A DNA stretch of 64,000 nt. Origin: Dactylosporangium vinaceum. Lineage in GTDB: Bacteria > Actinomycetota > Actinomycetes > Mycobacteriales > Micromonosporaceae. Of this stretch, positions 31,564 to 39,838 are shown piece by piece. The stretch lies in contig NZ_CP061913.1 of assembly GCF_019904175.1 (NCBI RefSeq), forward strand, positions 10,788,001 to 10,852,000. Reading direction: 5' to 3'. The translations under genes and the position numbers were made by a program. The number at the start of each line of letters is the position of its first letter. Position 1 is the stretch's first letter. Below the pieces are notes generated by a model. The model saw nothing but the letters and a program-made list of their open reading frames with translations. It made no database searches and was not told where the DNA came from.

Positions 31564-32771
31564 GGAGAAACCAGATCCTTCATCTCGGACACAGCAGGGA
31601 CGGCCATCGGGTCGAAGCCGTGGGCAAGACCAAGGTAGATCGAGGTGAAGTCGGGCACCGCGACGAGCGAGGCCAGGCGCTCCAGCGCGGAGCCGCCCTC
31701 GGCGGTGATCAGGCTGACCCGCACGCCGCGCCGCTCGGCCAGCTCCTGCACGGCCTCGGCCCGGCGCTCCTCGACGGCGACCGGCTCGCCGTCGGCCTCC
31801 TCATCGTCGGCGGTCAGCCCGCCGTCGCGGAGCAGGACCAGGCGCAGCCGGGTGGCCGGGTTGTCGTCCTCGTCGCCGGGGTCGGCGAAGATGTCGCGCG
31901 AGTCCTCGGCCAGGCCGCCGTAGACGCCGTCGAGCAGCCCGACCCGGCCGCGGCCGGCCTCGCCGAGCGCGCCGACGACTGCGGGGTAGCGGGCGTTGGC
32001 CGCCAGCGTGTCACCGAACCGGCGGGCGGCCACGGTGGCCAGCGGCGAGGAGCCCCAGACGATCGGCACGGAGTGGGCCAGGTCCAGGGCCAGGCTCTTG
32101 CCCGGGTTGACGAACGACTCCAGCTGGGTCCGGCACCGCTCGGCGTCGGCGTCCAGCCGCGAGGCGGTCTCGGCGAAGTCGGCCTCGGTGACCTTGACCA
32201 GGCCGAGCTGCCGGGCGGCCAGCAGCACCGGGACGGTGAGGCCCCAGAGGCTGGCCCGGGCCGGGGCCCGCCGCGGGACCGGGATGAACGGCGCCCGGAA
32301 GCGGTCGGCCAGCGCGTGCAGCTGGGTGTCGGGCGCGCCGATGGCGACCAGCCGGGCCCCGCGGCGCCCGGCGGCCTCGGCGGCCGCGAGGGCCTCCGGG
32401 GACCGGCCCGACGCGGAGACGGCGATGACCACGTCGGCCGCACCGACCCAGCCGGGGATGCCCGCGCTGCGATGGGCCAGGACCGGCACCGGGCAGCGCG
32501 GCCCGGCGACGGTCTCCAGGATGTCACCGGTGCGCGCGGCCGTGCCGACGCCCGCGACGACGACGGCCCGCGGGCGGCCCTCGTCGGCCAGCGCGCTCAG
32601 GTCGGTCTCGGCGGCCAGGGTGGCCGCCTCCCGCACCTGGGCGCCGGCCGACGCGGTCGCCCGCAGCATGCCGCCCGGGTCGTTCTTCGCCAGCGCCTCG
32701 GCGTTGTCCAGCAGCGCCAGGTCGATCTCGCGGTGTCCACGGACCCCAGCGGTCCCCTCAAGCGGGTTCAT
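31560..32771 (-). CDS. SIS-domain phosphosugar isomerase-like protein
   Basis: 403 residues with two SIS subdomains, like the bifunctional phosphoglucose/phosphomannose isomerase group but with a divergent active region. Phosphosugar-binding segments appear in VIAVSASGRSPEALAAAEAA and PIVWGSSPLATVAARRFGD. The mycobacterial equivalent, Rv3256c, also lies between manA and manB and has no proven activity. The ATG at 32771 follows GAGGAGGCGGC. Position in the mannose-phosphate operon suggests a role in mannose or glucose phosphate conversion or sensing. Confidence 0.85.
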   Translation of the reverse strand: MNPLEGTAGVRGHREIDLALLDNAEALAKNDPGGMLRATASAGAQVREAATLAAETDLSALADEGRPRAVVVAGVGTAARTGDILETVAGPRCPVPVLAHRSAGIPGWVGAADVVIAVSASGRSPEALAAAEAAGRRGARLVAIGAPDTQLHALADRFRAPFIPVPRRAPARASLWGLTVPVLLAARQLGLVKVTEADFAETASRLDADAERCRTQLESFVNPGKSLALDLAHSVPIVWGSSPLATVAARRFGDTLAANARYPAVVGALGEAGRGRVGLLDGVYGGLAEDSRDIFADPGDEDDNPATRLRLVLLRDGGLTADDEEADGEPVAVEERRAEAVQELAERRGVRVSLITAEGGSALERLASLVAVPDFTSIYLGLAHGFDPMAVPAVSEMKDLVSP

Positions 32772-32860
32772 GCCGCCTCCTCGCTTCGCTCGTCAGCAGC
32801 CTGAACCAAGCCCTGTGCCAGCCGATGAACGGCCCCTCCGCTGCGCTCCGGACCGTTCAT
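32768..32860 (-). CDS. ERSG-type linker mini-ORF between Trm112-like and SIS genes
   Basis: 30-residue frame beginning MNGPERSGGAVHRLA and ending ERSEEAA. The ATG overlaps the Trm112-like gene stop (ATGA), and its TGA overlaps the SIS gene ATG (ATGA). GAGGAGG within the last codons is the SIS ribosome binding site. Start-to-start distance is exactly 89 nt, the same as both copies between potA and potB, although the sequences have diverged. Same length with diverged sequence argues that the frame is maintained. Confidence 0.5.
   Translation of the reverse strand: MNGPERSGGAVHRLAQGLVQAADERSEEAA
32825..32860 (-). repeat. 36-nt palindrome-ended ERSG element head
   Basis: Ends are inverted: ATGAACGG (32825-32832) and CCGTTCAT (32853-32860), around a GGAGCGCAGCGGAG core. 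The copies at 43819 and 43908 have the same 36-nt length but ATGAGCGG/CCGCTCAT arms, so both arms changed together. Confidence 0.7.
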
Positions 32861-33051
32861 GCGATGCCTCCCTCGTCGCCGGCCGGCTGGCGGGCCTCGT
32901 CGAGCAGCAGCACGGGGATCCCGTCGCGGATCTCGAAGATCCGGCCGCACTCCGTACAGGTCAGCGTCTGTTCCTCGGCGTCATGGCGCAACTCGGCGTG
33001 GTGCTCGTCGGGGCAGCGCAGTATCGCAAGCAGGGCGGGGTCCACGGACAC
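32857..33051 (-). CDS. Trm112-family zinc-ribbon protein
   Basis: 64 residues, beginning MSVDPALLAILRCP and containing CTECGRIFEIRDGIPVLLL, the paired-cysteine pattern of Trm112/YcaR (UPF0434). Trm112 activates methyltransferases in eukaryotes and archaea; bacterial homologues of this size are poorly characterised. GTG 33051 is preferred because AAGGAG lies 9 nt upstream; a TTG at 33060 abuts that site and is too close. It lies between manB and the SIS gene, as in other actinomycetes. Its stop is supplied by the linker element. Confidence 0.85.
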   Translation of the reverse strand: MSVDPALLAILRCPDEHHAELRHDAEEQTLTCTECGRIFEIRDGIPVLLLDEARQPAGDEGGIA

Positions 33052-33067
33052 GCGTTCCAACTCCTTC

Positions 33068-34441
33068 TCAGCGGCGGATCACGGCCAGCATCTCATCGCG
33101 CAGCGCGGCCATCCGCTCCGCGGTCGGAGCCTCAACGTTAAGCCGCAGGAGCGGCTCGGTGTTGGACGGGCGCACGTTGGCCCAGCTTCCGTCCGGGAAC
33201 GACAGGGTGATCCCGTCGAGCCTGTCGATCTCCACCGGGAACGCCTGCTCGACCTCGGCCATCTTCGCCGCGGTGTCGGCGACCGTGGAGTTGATCTCCC
33301 CCGAGGCCGCGTAGCGCTCGTAGTCCTTGGCCAGCGTCGACAGCGGCGCGGCCTGACCGCCGAGCAGGGCCAGGGTGTGCAGCGCGGCCAGCATGCCGGT
33401 GTCGGCACCCCAGAAGTCGCGGAAGTAGTAGTGCGCCGAGTGCTCGCCGCCGAAGATCGCGCCGGTGCGGGCCATCTCGGCCTTGATGAACGAGTGCCCG
33501 ACCCGGGTCCGGACCGGCTCGCCGCCGTGCTCGCGGACGATCTCCGGGACGACCTTCGAGGTGATCAGGTTGTGGATGACCGTGGCGCCCGGCTCCTTGG
33601 CCAGCTCGCGGACGGCCACCATCGCCGTGATCACCGACGGGGAGACGGCCTCGCCGCGCTCGTCGACGACGAAGCAGCGGTCGGCGTCACCGTCGAAGGC
33701 CAGGCCGATGTCGGCCCCGGTCTCGCGGACCTTGGCCTGCAGGTCGACCAGGTTGGCCGGCTCCAGCGGGTTGGCCTCGTGGTTGGGGAAGGTGCCGTCG
33801 AGCTCGAAGTACAGCGGAATGATCGTCAGCGGCAGGCCCGAGCCCAGCACCGCCGGCACGGTGTAGCCGCCCATGCCGTTGCCGGCGTCGACGACGACCG
33901 TCAGCGGCCGGATGGCGGAGAGATCGACGAGCCCGAGCAGGTGCGTGGCGTAGCGCTCCAGGAGGCTGTACTGCTCGATGCCACCCTTGAGATCACCGTC
34001 AGTGACCCGGGGCGCCCCGCTGTCGAGGATCTGCTGCGCCCGCTCGCGGATCTCGGTCAGGCCGCTGTCCTGCCCGACCGGCTTGGCGCCCTGCTTGCAG
34101 AGCTTGATCCCGTTGTACTGGGCGGGGTTGTGGCTCGCGGTGAACATGGCCCCGGGCAGGTCGAGCACGCCGGAGGCGTAGTACAGCAGGTCGGTCGAGC
34201 CCAGCCCGGCCTCCAGCACGTCGGCGCCCTCGGCCCGGGCCCCGTTGGCGAAGGCGGTCGCCAGGGCCGGCCCGGAGGCGCGCATGTCATGCGCCGTCAC
34301 GATCTTCTCGGCGAACTCGCCGCGGGCCCGCAGCGTCTGCACGAACGCGCGGCCCAGCGCTTCCGCCACCGGCTCGTTGAGCTGGTCGGGCACCGTCCCC
34401 CGCACGTCGTAGGCCTTGACGATCCGGCTCAGGTCGATCAC
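33068..34441 (-). CDS. manB: Phosphomannomutase/phosphoglucomutase
   Basis: Converts mannose-6-phosphate to mannose-1-phosphate for GDP-mannose. 457 residues of the alpha-D-phosphohexomutase superfamily: catalytic phosphoserine loop TASHNP (Ser103), metal loop DGDADR, sugar-binding GGEHSAH and phosphate-binding RPSNTEP. The start is GTG. It heads the operon manB, Trm112-like, SIS, cation efflux, manA, which together with the guanylyltransferase at the window's end supplies activated mannose. Confidence 0.95.
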   Translation of the reverse strand: MIDLSRIVKAYDVRGTVPDQLNEPVAEALGRAFVQTLRARGEFAEKIVTAHDMRASGPALATAFANGARAEGADVLEAGLGSTDLLYYASGVLDLPGAMFTASHNPAQYNGIKLCKQGAKPVGQDSGLTEIRERAQQILDSGAPRVTDGDLKGGIEQYSLLERYATHLLGLVDLSAIRPLTVVVDAGNGMGGYTVPAVLGSGLPLTIIPLYFELDGTFPNHEANPLEPANLVDLQAKVRETGADIGLAFDGDADRCFVVDERGEAVSPSVITAMVAVRELAKEPGATVIHNLITSKVVPEIVREHGGEPVRTRVGHSFIKAEMARTGAIFGGEHSAHYYFRDFWGADTGMLAALHTLALLGGQAAPLSTLAKDYERYAASGEINSTVADTAAKMAEVEQAFPVEIDRLDGITLSFPDGSWANVRPSNTEPLLRLNVEAPTAERMAALRDEMLAVIRR

Positions 34442-34578
34442 AGTCTCGCACCCCTAGTCGTGGTCGCTCTTCCTACCGCTGTTCCTACGAGGGAGCCTAG
34501 TGCCGTTGCGTTCCGTACACGTCTCAGTCCCGAGTTGCGCATGTGAGATCGGGTAAACGTTGTGGTACAGGATGAGGC

Positions 34579-35562
34579 ATGGCGGAGGAAGGCAATTCCC
34601 TGCGGGCGATCGTCGCGGCTCTGGCCGCGAACCTCGGCATCGCGGTCTCGAAGTTCGTCGCGTTTCTGTTCACCGGCTCATCGTCCCTGCTCGCGGAGGC
34701 TGTGCACTCCGTTGCCGACACCGCCAACCAGGTGCTGCTGCTTGTCGGCGGGCGGCGCGCCCAGCGCCGGGCGAGCCAGCTGCACCCGTTCGGTTACGCA
34801 CGGTTCCGATACTTCTACGGTTTCCTCGTCACCCTGGTGATCTTCCTGGTCGGCGGGGTGTTCGCGCTCTTCGAGGGGTACGAGAAGCTGCACAGCCCGG
34901 AGCCGGTCGAGGACCCGATCTGGGCCTTCGCGGTGCTCGGCGTCTCGGTGGTGCTGGAGTCGTTCTCGCTGCGCACGGCCGTCCACGAGGCCCAGCCGTC
35001 CCGCCGCGGCGCACCCTGGCTGCGGTTCATCCGCACCACCCGCTCCCCCGAGCTGCCGGTCGTGCTGGCCGAGGACTTCGGCGCGCTGACCGGCCTGACC
35101 TTCGCCTTCGTCGGCGTCACACTCGCCGTCATCACCGGCGACGGGCGCTGGGACGCGGTCGGCACCCTCGCGATCGGTGCGCTGCTCGTCGTTATCTCGA
35201 TCACCCTGTCGCAGCGGATGCGCAGCCTGCTCATCGGCGAGTCGGCCGACAACGGCACCCTGCTGGCGATCGAGGCGGCGATCGAGCGCGAGCCGCTGAT
35301 CGAGCGCATGATCCACCTGCGCACCATGCACCTCGGCCCCGACGAACTGCTGATCGCGGCCAAGGTGGCGGTGCGGGCGAACGAGACGATGGCCCACGTC
35401 GCCCAGGCCATCAACCGGGCCGAGAAGGCCGTCCGCGACGAGCTGAGCTACGAGTGCTTCATCTTCCTGGAGCCCGACGTGTTCGACGCCAAGCTCTTCG
35501 AGACCGCCGAACGCCCGCCCGGCTCGTCGTCCTCCAGTGAACATCGAGAGGCGTGGGAGTGA
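34579..35562 (+). CDS. Cation diffusion facilitator transporter (copy 2)
   Basis: 327 residues, closely similar throughout to the CDF protein at 30515-31480. It shares AALAANLGIAV.KF, HSVAD..NQ, HPFGY.R.RY and HLRTMHLGPDELLIAAKVAV. Six helices and a C-terminal metal-sensing domain are present. A Ser-rich tail (PPGSSSSSEH) is unique to this copy. It diverges from manB and stops 7 nt before the convergent aldehyde dehydrogenase. Metal specificity cannot be assigned. Confidence 0.92.
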   Translation: MAEEGNSLRAIVAALAANLGIAVSKFVAFLFTGSSSLLAEAVHSVADTANQVLLLVGGRRAQRRASQLHPFGYARFRYFYGFLVTLVIFLVGGVFALFEGYEKLHSPEPVEDPIWAFAVLGVSVVLESFSLRTAVHEAQPSRRGAPWLRFIRTTRSPELPVVLAEDFGALTGLTFAFVGVTLAVITGDGRWDAVGTLAIGALLVVISITLSQRMRSLLIGESADNGTLLAIEAAIEREPLIERMIHLRTMHLGPDELLIAAKVAVRANETMAHVAQAINRAEKAVRDELSYECFIFLEPDVFDAKLFETAERPPGSSSSSEHREAWE

Positions 35563-35569
35563 ACTCCTT

Positions 35570-36994
35570 CTACAGCTGCAGGCCGGTGAGGACCATCACC
35601 CGCTCCTCGGTGTAGTCGGCCATGGCGCTGGCCAGGCCCTCGCGGCCGATGCCGCTGCCCTTGACCCCGCCGTAGGGCATCTGGTCGGCCCGGTAGCTGG
35701 GGACGTCCCCGACGATGACGCCGCCGACCTCGAGCACCCGCTGGGCCTCGAAGGCGCGGTCCAGGCGCCGGGTGAAGACCCCGGCCTGCAGCCCGTACTG
35801 CGAGGCGTTGACCGCGGCGAACCCGTCGGCGTCGGAGGCGACCCGCTCCAGCACCAGCACCGGCCCGAAGACCTCCTCGGCGGTGACCTTGGCGTCGGCC
35901 GGCGCCGCGGCCAGGACCGTCGGGGCGTAGGAGGCGCCGTCGCGGGCCCCGCCGGTGAGCAGCTTCGCGCCCGCGGCGACCGCCTCGCTCACCCAGGCCT
36001 CGACCCGCTTGGCCGCGTCCTCGCTGATCAGCGGGCCGACGTCGGTCTGCTCGTCGTTCGGGTCGCCGGTGCGCTGGGCCTCCACCGCCGCCACGACCCG
36101 TTCGGCCAGCGCGTCGTAGTGGCGCTGGTGGACGTACACCCGCTGCACGGCAATGCAGCTCTGTCCAGCCTGGTAATTGGAGAACGTGGCGATCCGGGTC
36201 GCCGCCCAGTCGAGGTCGTCGTAGTCCTCGCAGACCACGACGGCCGCGTTGCCGCCCAGTTCGAGCGTGACGTGCTTGCGCGGCACGGCGTCACGGATCT
36301 GCCAGCCGACCGGGCCGGACCCGGTGAACGACACGACCGGCAGCCGGGGGTCGGCGACCAGGGCGGCGGCGCGGTCGTTCGGGATCGGCACGATCGACCA
36401 CACCCCGGCGGGCAGGTCGGTCTCGGCGAGGATCTCGCCGAGCAGCAGCGCGCTGAGCGGGGTGGCCGGGGCCGGCTTGAGCACGATCGGCGCGCCGGCG
36501 GCGAGGGCCGGAGCAACCTTGTGCGCGACCAGGTTGAGCGGGAAGTTGAACGGGGAGATCCCGAGCACCGGGCCCCGCGGCACCCGCCGGACCACGGCGA
36601 GGCGGCCGGTCGCGGCGGCGTCGGTGTCCAGCCGCTGGAGGGTGCCCGAGAAGCGGCGGGCCTCCTCGGCGGCCCAGCGGAACGTCGAGACGGCCCGGGC
36701 GACCTCGCCCCGCGACCACTTCAGCGGCTTGCCGTTCTCGGCGGTGATGAGCCGGGCGACCTCGTCGGCGCGCTCCTTGAGCCGGGCGCTGACGTGGTCG
36801 AGCGCGGCGGCCCGGGCGTGCGCGGGCAGGGCGGCGGCCTCGGGGGCGACGGCAGCCGCCGCGGCGACCGCCGCCTCGACCTGCTCCGGGGTGGCGTTGG
36901 AGGTGGTGCCGACCGGACGCCCGTCGTAGGGGTGGCGGATCTCGACGGCGTCGTCGCTGGCTGCCGGGCGTCCGGCAATGAAGAACGGGGTCAC
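35570..36994 (-). CDS. NAD(P)-dependent aldehyde dehydrogenase
   Basis: 474 residues of the ALDH superfamily. Cofactor region SPFNFPLNLVAHKVAPALAAG, general base Glu in TLELGGN and catalytic Cys in YQAGQSCIAVQR are intact. It differs from typical succinate-semialdehyde dehydrogenases in the N-terminal motif, so the substrate is open. Beside a GABA transaminase and an aminobutyraldehyde dehydrogenase, oxidation of succinate semialdehyde or another polyamine-derived aldehyde is plausible. Divergent from the next gene across a 96-bp gap. Confidence 0.9.
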   Translation of the reverse strand: MTPFFIAGRPAASDDAVEIRHPYDGRPVGTTSNATPEQVEAAVAAAAAVAPEAAALPAHARAAALDHVSARLKERADEVARLITAENGKPLKWSRGEVARAVSTFRWAAEEARRFSGTLQRLDTDAAATGRLAVVRRVPRGPVLGISPFNFPLNLVAHKVAPALAAGAPIVLKPAPATPLSALLLGEILAETDLPAGVWSIVPIPNDRAAALVADPRLPVVSFTGSGPVGWQIRDAVPRKHVTLELGGNAAVVVCEDYDDLDWAATRIATFSNYQAGQSCIAVQRVYVHQRHYDALAERVVAAVEAQRTGDPNDEQTDVGPLISEDAAKRVEAWVSEAVAAGAKLLTGGARDGASYAPTVLAAAPADAKVTAEEVFGPVLVLERVASDADGFAAVNASQYGLQAGVFTRRLDRAFEAQRVLEVGGVIVGDVPSYRADQMPYGGVKGSGIGREGLASAMADYTEERVMVLTGLQL

Positions 36995-37090
36995 CGCTCC
37001 ACCCTAACTCCGACGGAAACAGTTGCCCGAGGGCTTGTGTGCTGCGGATTCGATGGAAAGATGTCCCTGCCGGCACTCAAGGGAGTGGAC

Positions 37091-38521
37091 ATGACCAAGC
37101 AGCTGCAGAACTTTGTCGACGGTGCCTACACCAGCCCGGTCGACGGCCGTTACTCCGACCTCATCGACCCCTCCACCGGCGAGGTGTTTGCCTCCGCCCC
37201 GATCTCCGGCGCCGAGGACGTCGACCGCGCCATGCGGGCCGCGGCCAAGGCGTTCGAGACCTGGCGCGACGCGACCCCGTCCGAGCGGCAGCGGGCCCTG
37301 CTGAAGCTGGCCGACGCGCTCGAGGACCGGGCGGCCGAGGTCGTCGACGCCGAGGTGCGCAACACCGGCAAGCCGCGGGCGCTGACCGCCAGCGAGGAGC
37401 TGCCGCCATCGGTCGACCAGATCCGGTTCTTCGCGGGCGCGGCCCGGGTGCTGGAGGGCAAGTCGGCCGGCGAGTACATGCGGGGCCACACCAGCTACGT
37501 GCGGCGCGAGCCGATCGGCGTCTGCGCCCAGGTCACGCCGTGGAACTACCCGCTGATGATGGCCGTGTGGAAGATCGCCCCGGCGCTGGCCGCGGGCAAC
37601 ACCGTCGTGCTGAAGCCGTCCGACACCACCCCCGTCTCGTCGCTGCTGCTGGCTGAGCTGGCCGCCGAGTTCCTGCCGCCGGGCGTGCTCAACGTGGTCA
37701 CCGGCGACCGGGACACCGGCCGGGCCCTTGTCGCCCACCCGACCCCGGCGTTCGTCTCGATCACCGGCTCGGTCCGGGCCGGGCGCGAGGTCGCCTCCGC
37801 GGCCGCCCCTTCGCTCAAGCGCACGCACCTGGAGCTGGGCGGCAAGGCGCCGGTGGTGATCTTCGACGACGCCGACCTGGCCGCCGCGGCCGAGGCGATC
37901 GCGGTCGCCGGCTACTTCAACGCGGGCCAGGACTGCACAGCCGCCACCCGGGTGCTGGCCGGGCCGGGCATCTACGAGGACTTCGTGGCCGCGCTCGCCG
38001 AGCAGGCCGCGGCCACCCGGACCGGCGCCCCGGACGACGAGGACATCCTCTACGGCCCGCTGAACAACGCCAACCAGCTGGCCCGCGTCGGCGGCTTCAT
38101 CGACCGGCTGCCCGACCACGCGAAGCTCGACACGGGCGGTGCCCGGGTGGGCGACAAGGGCTACTTCTACTCCCCCACCGTGGTCTCGGGCCTGCGCCAG
38201 GAGGACGAAATCATTCAGGACGAGGTCTTCGGGCCGGTCATCACCGTGCAGCGCTTCTCCGACGAGGACGAGGCCGTGCGCTGGGCCAACGGCGTGGAGT
38301 ACGGCCTGTCGTCCTCCGTCTGGACCCGCGACCACGGCCGGGCGATGCGGATGAGCCGGCGGCTGGACTTCGGCTGCGTCTGGGTCAACGCGCACATCCC
38401 GATCGTGGCCGAGATGCCGCACGGCGGGTTCAAGCAGTCCGGCTACGGGAAGGACCTCTCCATGTACGGCCTGGAGGACTACACCCGGATCAAGCACGTC
38501 ATGCACAACATCGAGCTGTAG
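37091..38521 (+). CDS. Probable 4-aminobutyraldehyde dehydrogenase
   Basis: 476 residues. The motif TPWNYPLMMAVWKIAPALAAG and the active-site stretch FNAGQDCTAATR are characteristic of aminoaldehyde/betaine-aldehyde dehydrogenases such as E. coli PatD (YdcW). It would oxidise 4-aminobutanal, the product of putrescine transamination or oxidation, to GABA. ATG 37091 follows GGGAG; longer in-frame readings are antisense to the neighbouring ALDH. It lies 5 nt upstream of gabT, which uses its product. Confidence 0.92.
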   Translation: MTKQLQNFVDGAYTSPVDGRYSDLIDPSTGEVFASAPISGAEDVDRAMRAAAKAFETWRDATPSERQRALLKLADALEDRAAEVVDAEVRNTGKPRALTASEELPPSVDQIRFFAGAARVLEGKSAGEYMRGHTSYVRREPIGVCAQVTPWNYPLMMAVWKIAPALAAGNTVVLKPSDTTPVSSLLLAELAAEFLPPGVLNVVTGDRDTGRALVAHPTPAFVSITGSVRAGREVASAAAPSLKRTHLELGGKAPVVIFDDADLAAAAEAIAVAGYFNAGQDCTAATRVLAGPGIYEDFVAALAEQAAATRTGAPDDEDILYGPLNNANQLARVGGFIDRLPDHAKLDTGGARVGDKGYFYSPTVVSGLRQEDEIIQDEVFGPVITVQRFSDEDEAVRWANGVEYGLSSSVWTRDHGRAMRMSRRLDFGCVWVNAHIPIVAEMPHGGFKQSGYGKDLSMYGLEDYTRIKHVMHNIEL

Positions 38522-38526
38522 CCGCC

Positions 38527-39819
38527 ATGTCCAACTCGTCCGAGCTGCACAAGCGCCGCTCCGTCGCCGTCGCCCGCGGGGTCAGCAGCATGCTGGCGTC
38601 CTACGTCGACCACGCGGCGGACGGCACGCTCACCGACGTCGACGGCCGCGAGTGGATCGACCTCGCGGCCGGCATCGCTGTCACCAACGTGGGCAGCTCC
38701 AGCCCCCGGGTGGTGGCCGCGGTCCAGCGCCAGGCCGAGCGGTTCACCCACACCTGCTTCATGATCGCACCGTACGAGAGCTACGTCGCCGTCTGCGAGC
38801 AGCTCAACGCGCTCACCCCGGGCGCGTTCGAGAAGCGCTCGGCCCTGTTCAACTCCGGGGCCGAGGCGGTCGAGAACGCGGTGAAGATCGCCCGGCACGC
38901 GACCGGGCGCCGGGCGGTCGTCGTGTTCGACCACGCGTACCACGGCCGGACCAACCTGACGATGGCGCTCACCGCGAAGGACATGCCGTACAAGCACGGC
39001 TTCGGCCCGTTCGCCGGCGAGGTCTACCGCGTGCCGATGTCGTATCCGTTCCGCGACGGCCGGTCCGGGCCGGACGCCGCCGCCCTGGCGATCAGCACCA
39101 TCGAGAAGCAGGTCGGGGCCGATCAGGTCGCAGCGGTCCTCGTGGAGCCGATTCAGGGCGAAGGCGGCTTCGTGGTACCGGCCGAGGGCTTTCTGCCGTC
39201 GCTCGCCGACTGGTCCCGGGCCAACGGCGCGCTCTACGTCGCCGACGAGATCCAGACCGGCTTCTGCCGCACCGGCGACTGGTTCGCCAGCACCCACGAG
39301 CACGTGGAGCCCGATCTGGTCACGACGGCCAAGGGCATCGCCGGCGGCCTGCCCCTGGCCGCCGTCACCGGCCGGGCCGACCTGATGGACGCCGTCCACC
39401 CGGGCGGCCTCGGCGGCACCTACGGCGGCAACCCGATCGCCTGTGCGGCCGCGCTCGCCGCGATCGAGACCATGCACGAGCTCGACCTGCCCGCGGCCGC
39501 CCGCCGGATCGAGTCGGTGATGCTCCCGCGGCTGCGCGAACTGCAGCGCCGGCACCCGTTCATCGGCGACGTCCGCGGCCGCGGCGCGATGCTGGCCCTG
39601 GAGATCGTGGTCCCGGACTCGTCCGAGCCGTGGGGCCCGGCCCCGGACCCGGCCCGAACCGCCCGGATCCAGCGCCGGGCCCACGAGGCCGGGCTCCTGC
39701 TGCTCACCTGCGGCACGTACGGCAACGTGATCCGCTTCCTGCCCCCGCTTGTCATTGACGACGCCACGTTGCACACCGCCCTCGAGCGCCTGGCCTCGGC
39801 CCTCGACGACCAGGACTGA
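38527..39819 (+). CDS. gabT: 4-aminobutyrate aminotransferase
   Basis: Class III PLP-dependent aminotransferase converting GABA and 2-oxoglutarate to succinate semialdehyde and glutamate. 430 residues with NSGAEAVENAVKIAR, the YHGRTNLTMALT segment, EPIQGEGGF, VADEIQTGFCRTG and the PLP lysine in TTAKGIAGGLPLAAV. Directly follows the aminobutyraldehyde dehydrogenase and converges on speB with 19 nt between stops. Confidence 0.93.
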   Translation: MSNSSELHKRRSVAVARGVSSMLASYVDHAADGTLTDVDGREWIDLAAGIAVTNVGSSSPRVVAAVQRQAERFTHTCFMIAPYESYVAVCEQLNALTPGAFEKRSALFNSGAEAVENAVKIARHATGRRAVVVFDHAYHGRTNLTMALTAKDMPYKHGFGPFAGEVYRVPMSYPFRDGRSGPDAAALAISTIEKQVGADQVAAVLVEPIQGEGGFVVPAEGFLPSLADWSRANGALYVADEIQTGFCRTGDWFASTHEHVEPDLVTTAKGIAGGLPLAAVTGRADLMDAVHPGGLGGTYGGNPIACAAALAAIETMHELDLPAAARRIESVMLPRLRELQRRHPFIGDVRGRGAMLALEIVVPDSSEPWGPAPDPARTARIQRRAHEAGLLLLTCGTYGNVIRFLPPLVIDDATLHTALERLASALDDQD

Positions 39820-39838
39820 CGCGGATCACCCAGAAGGG

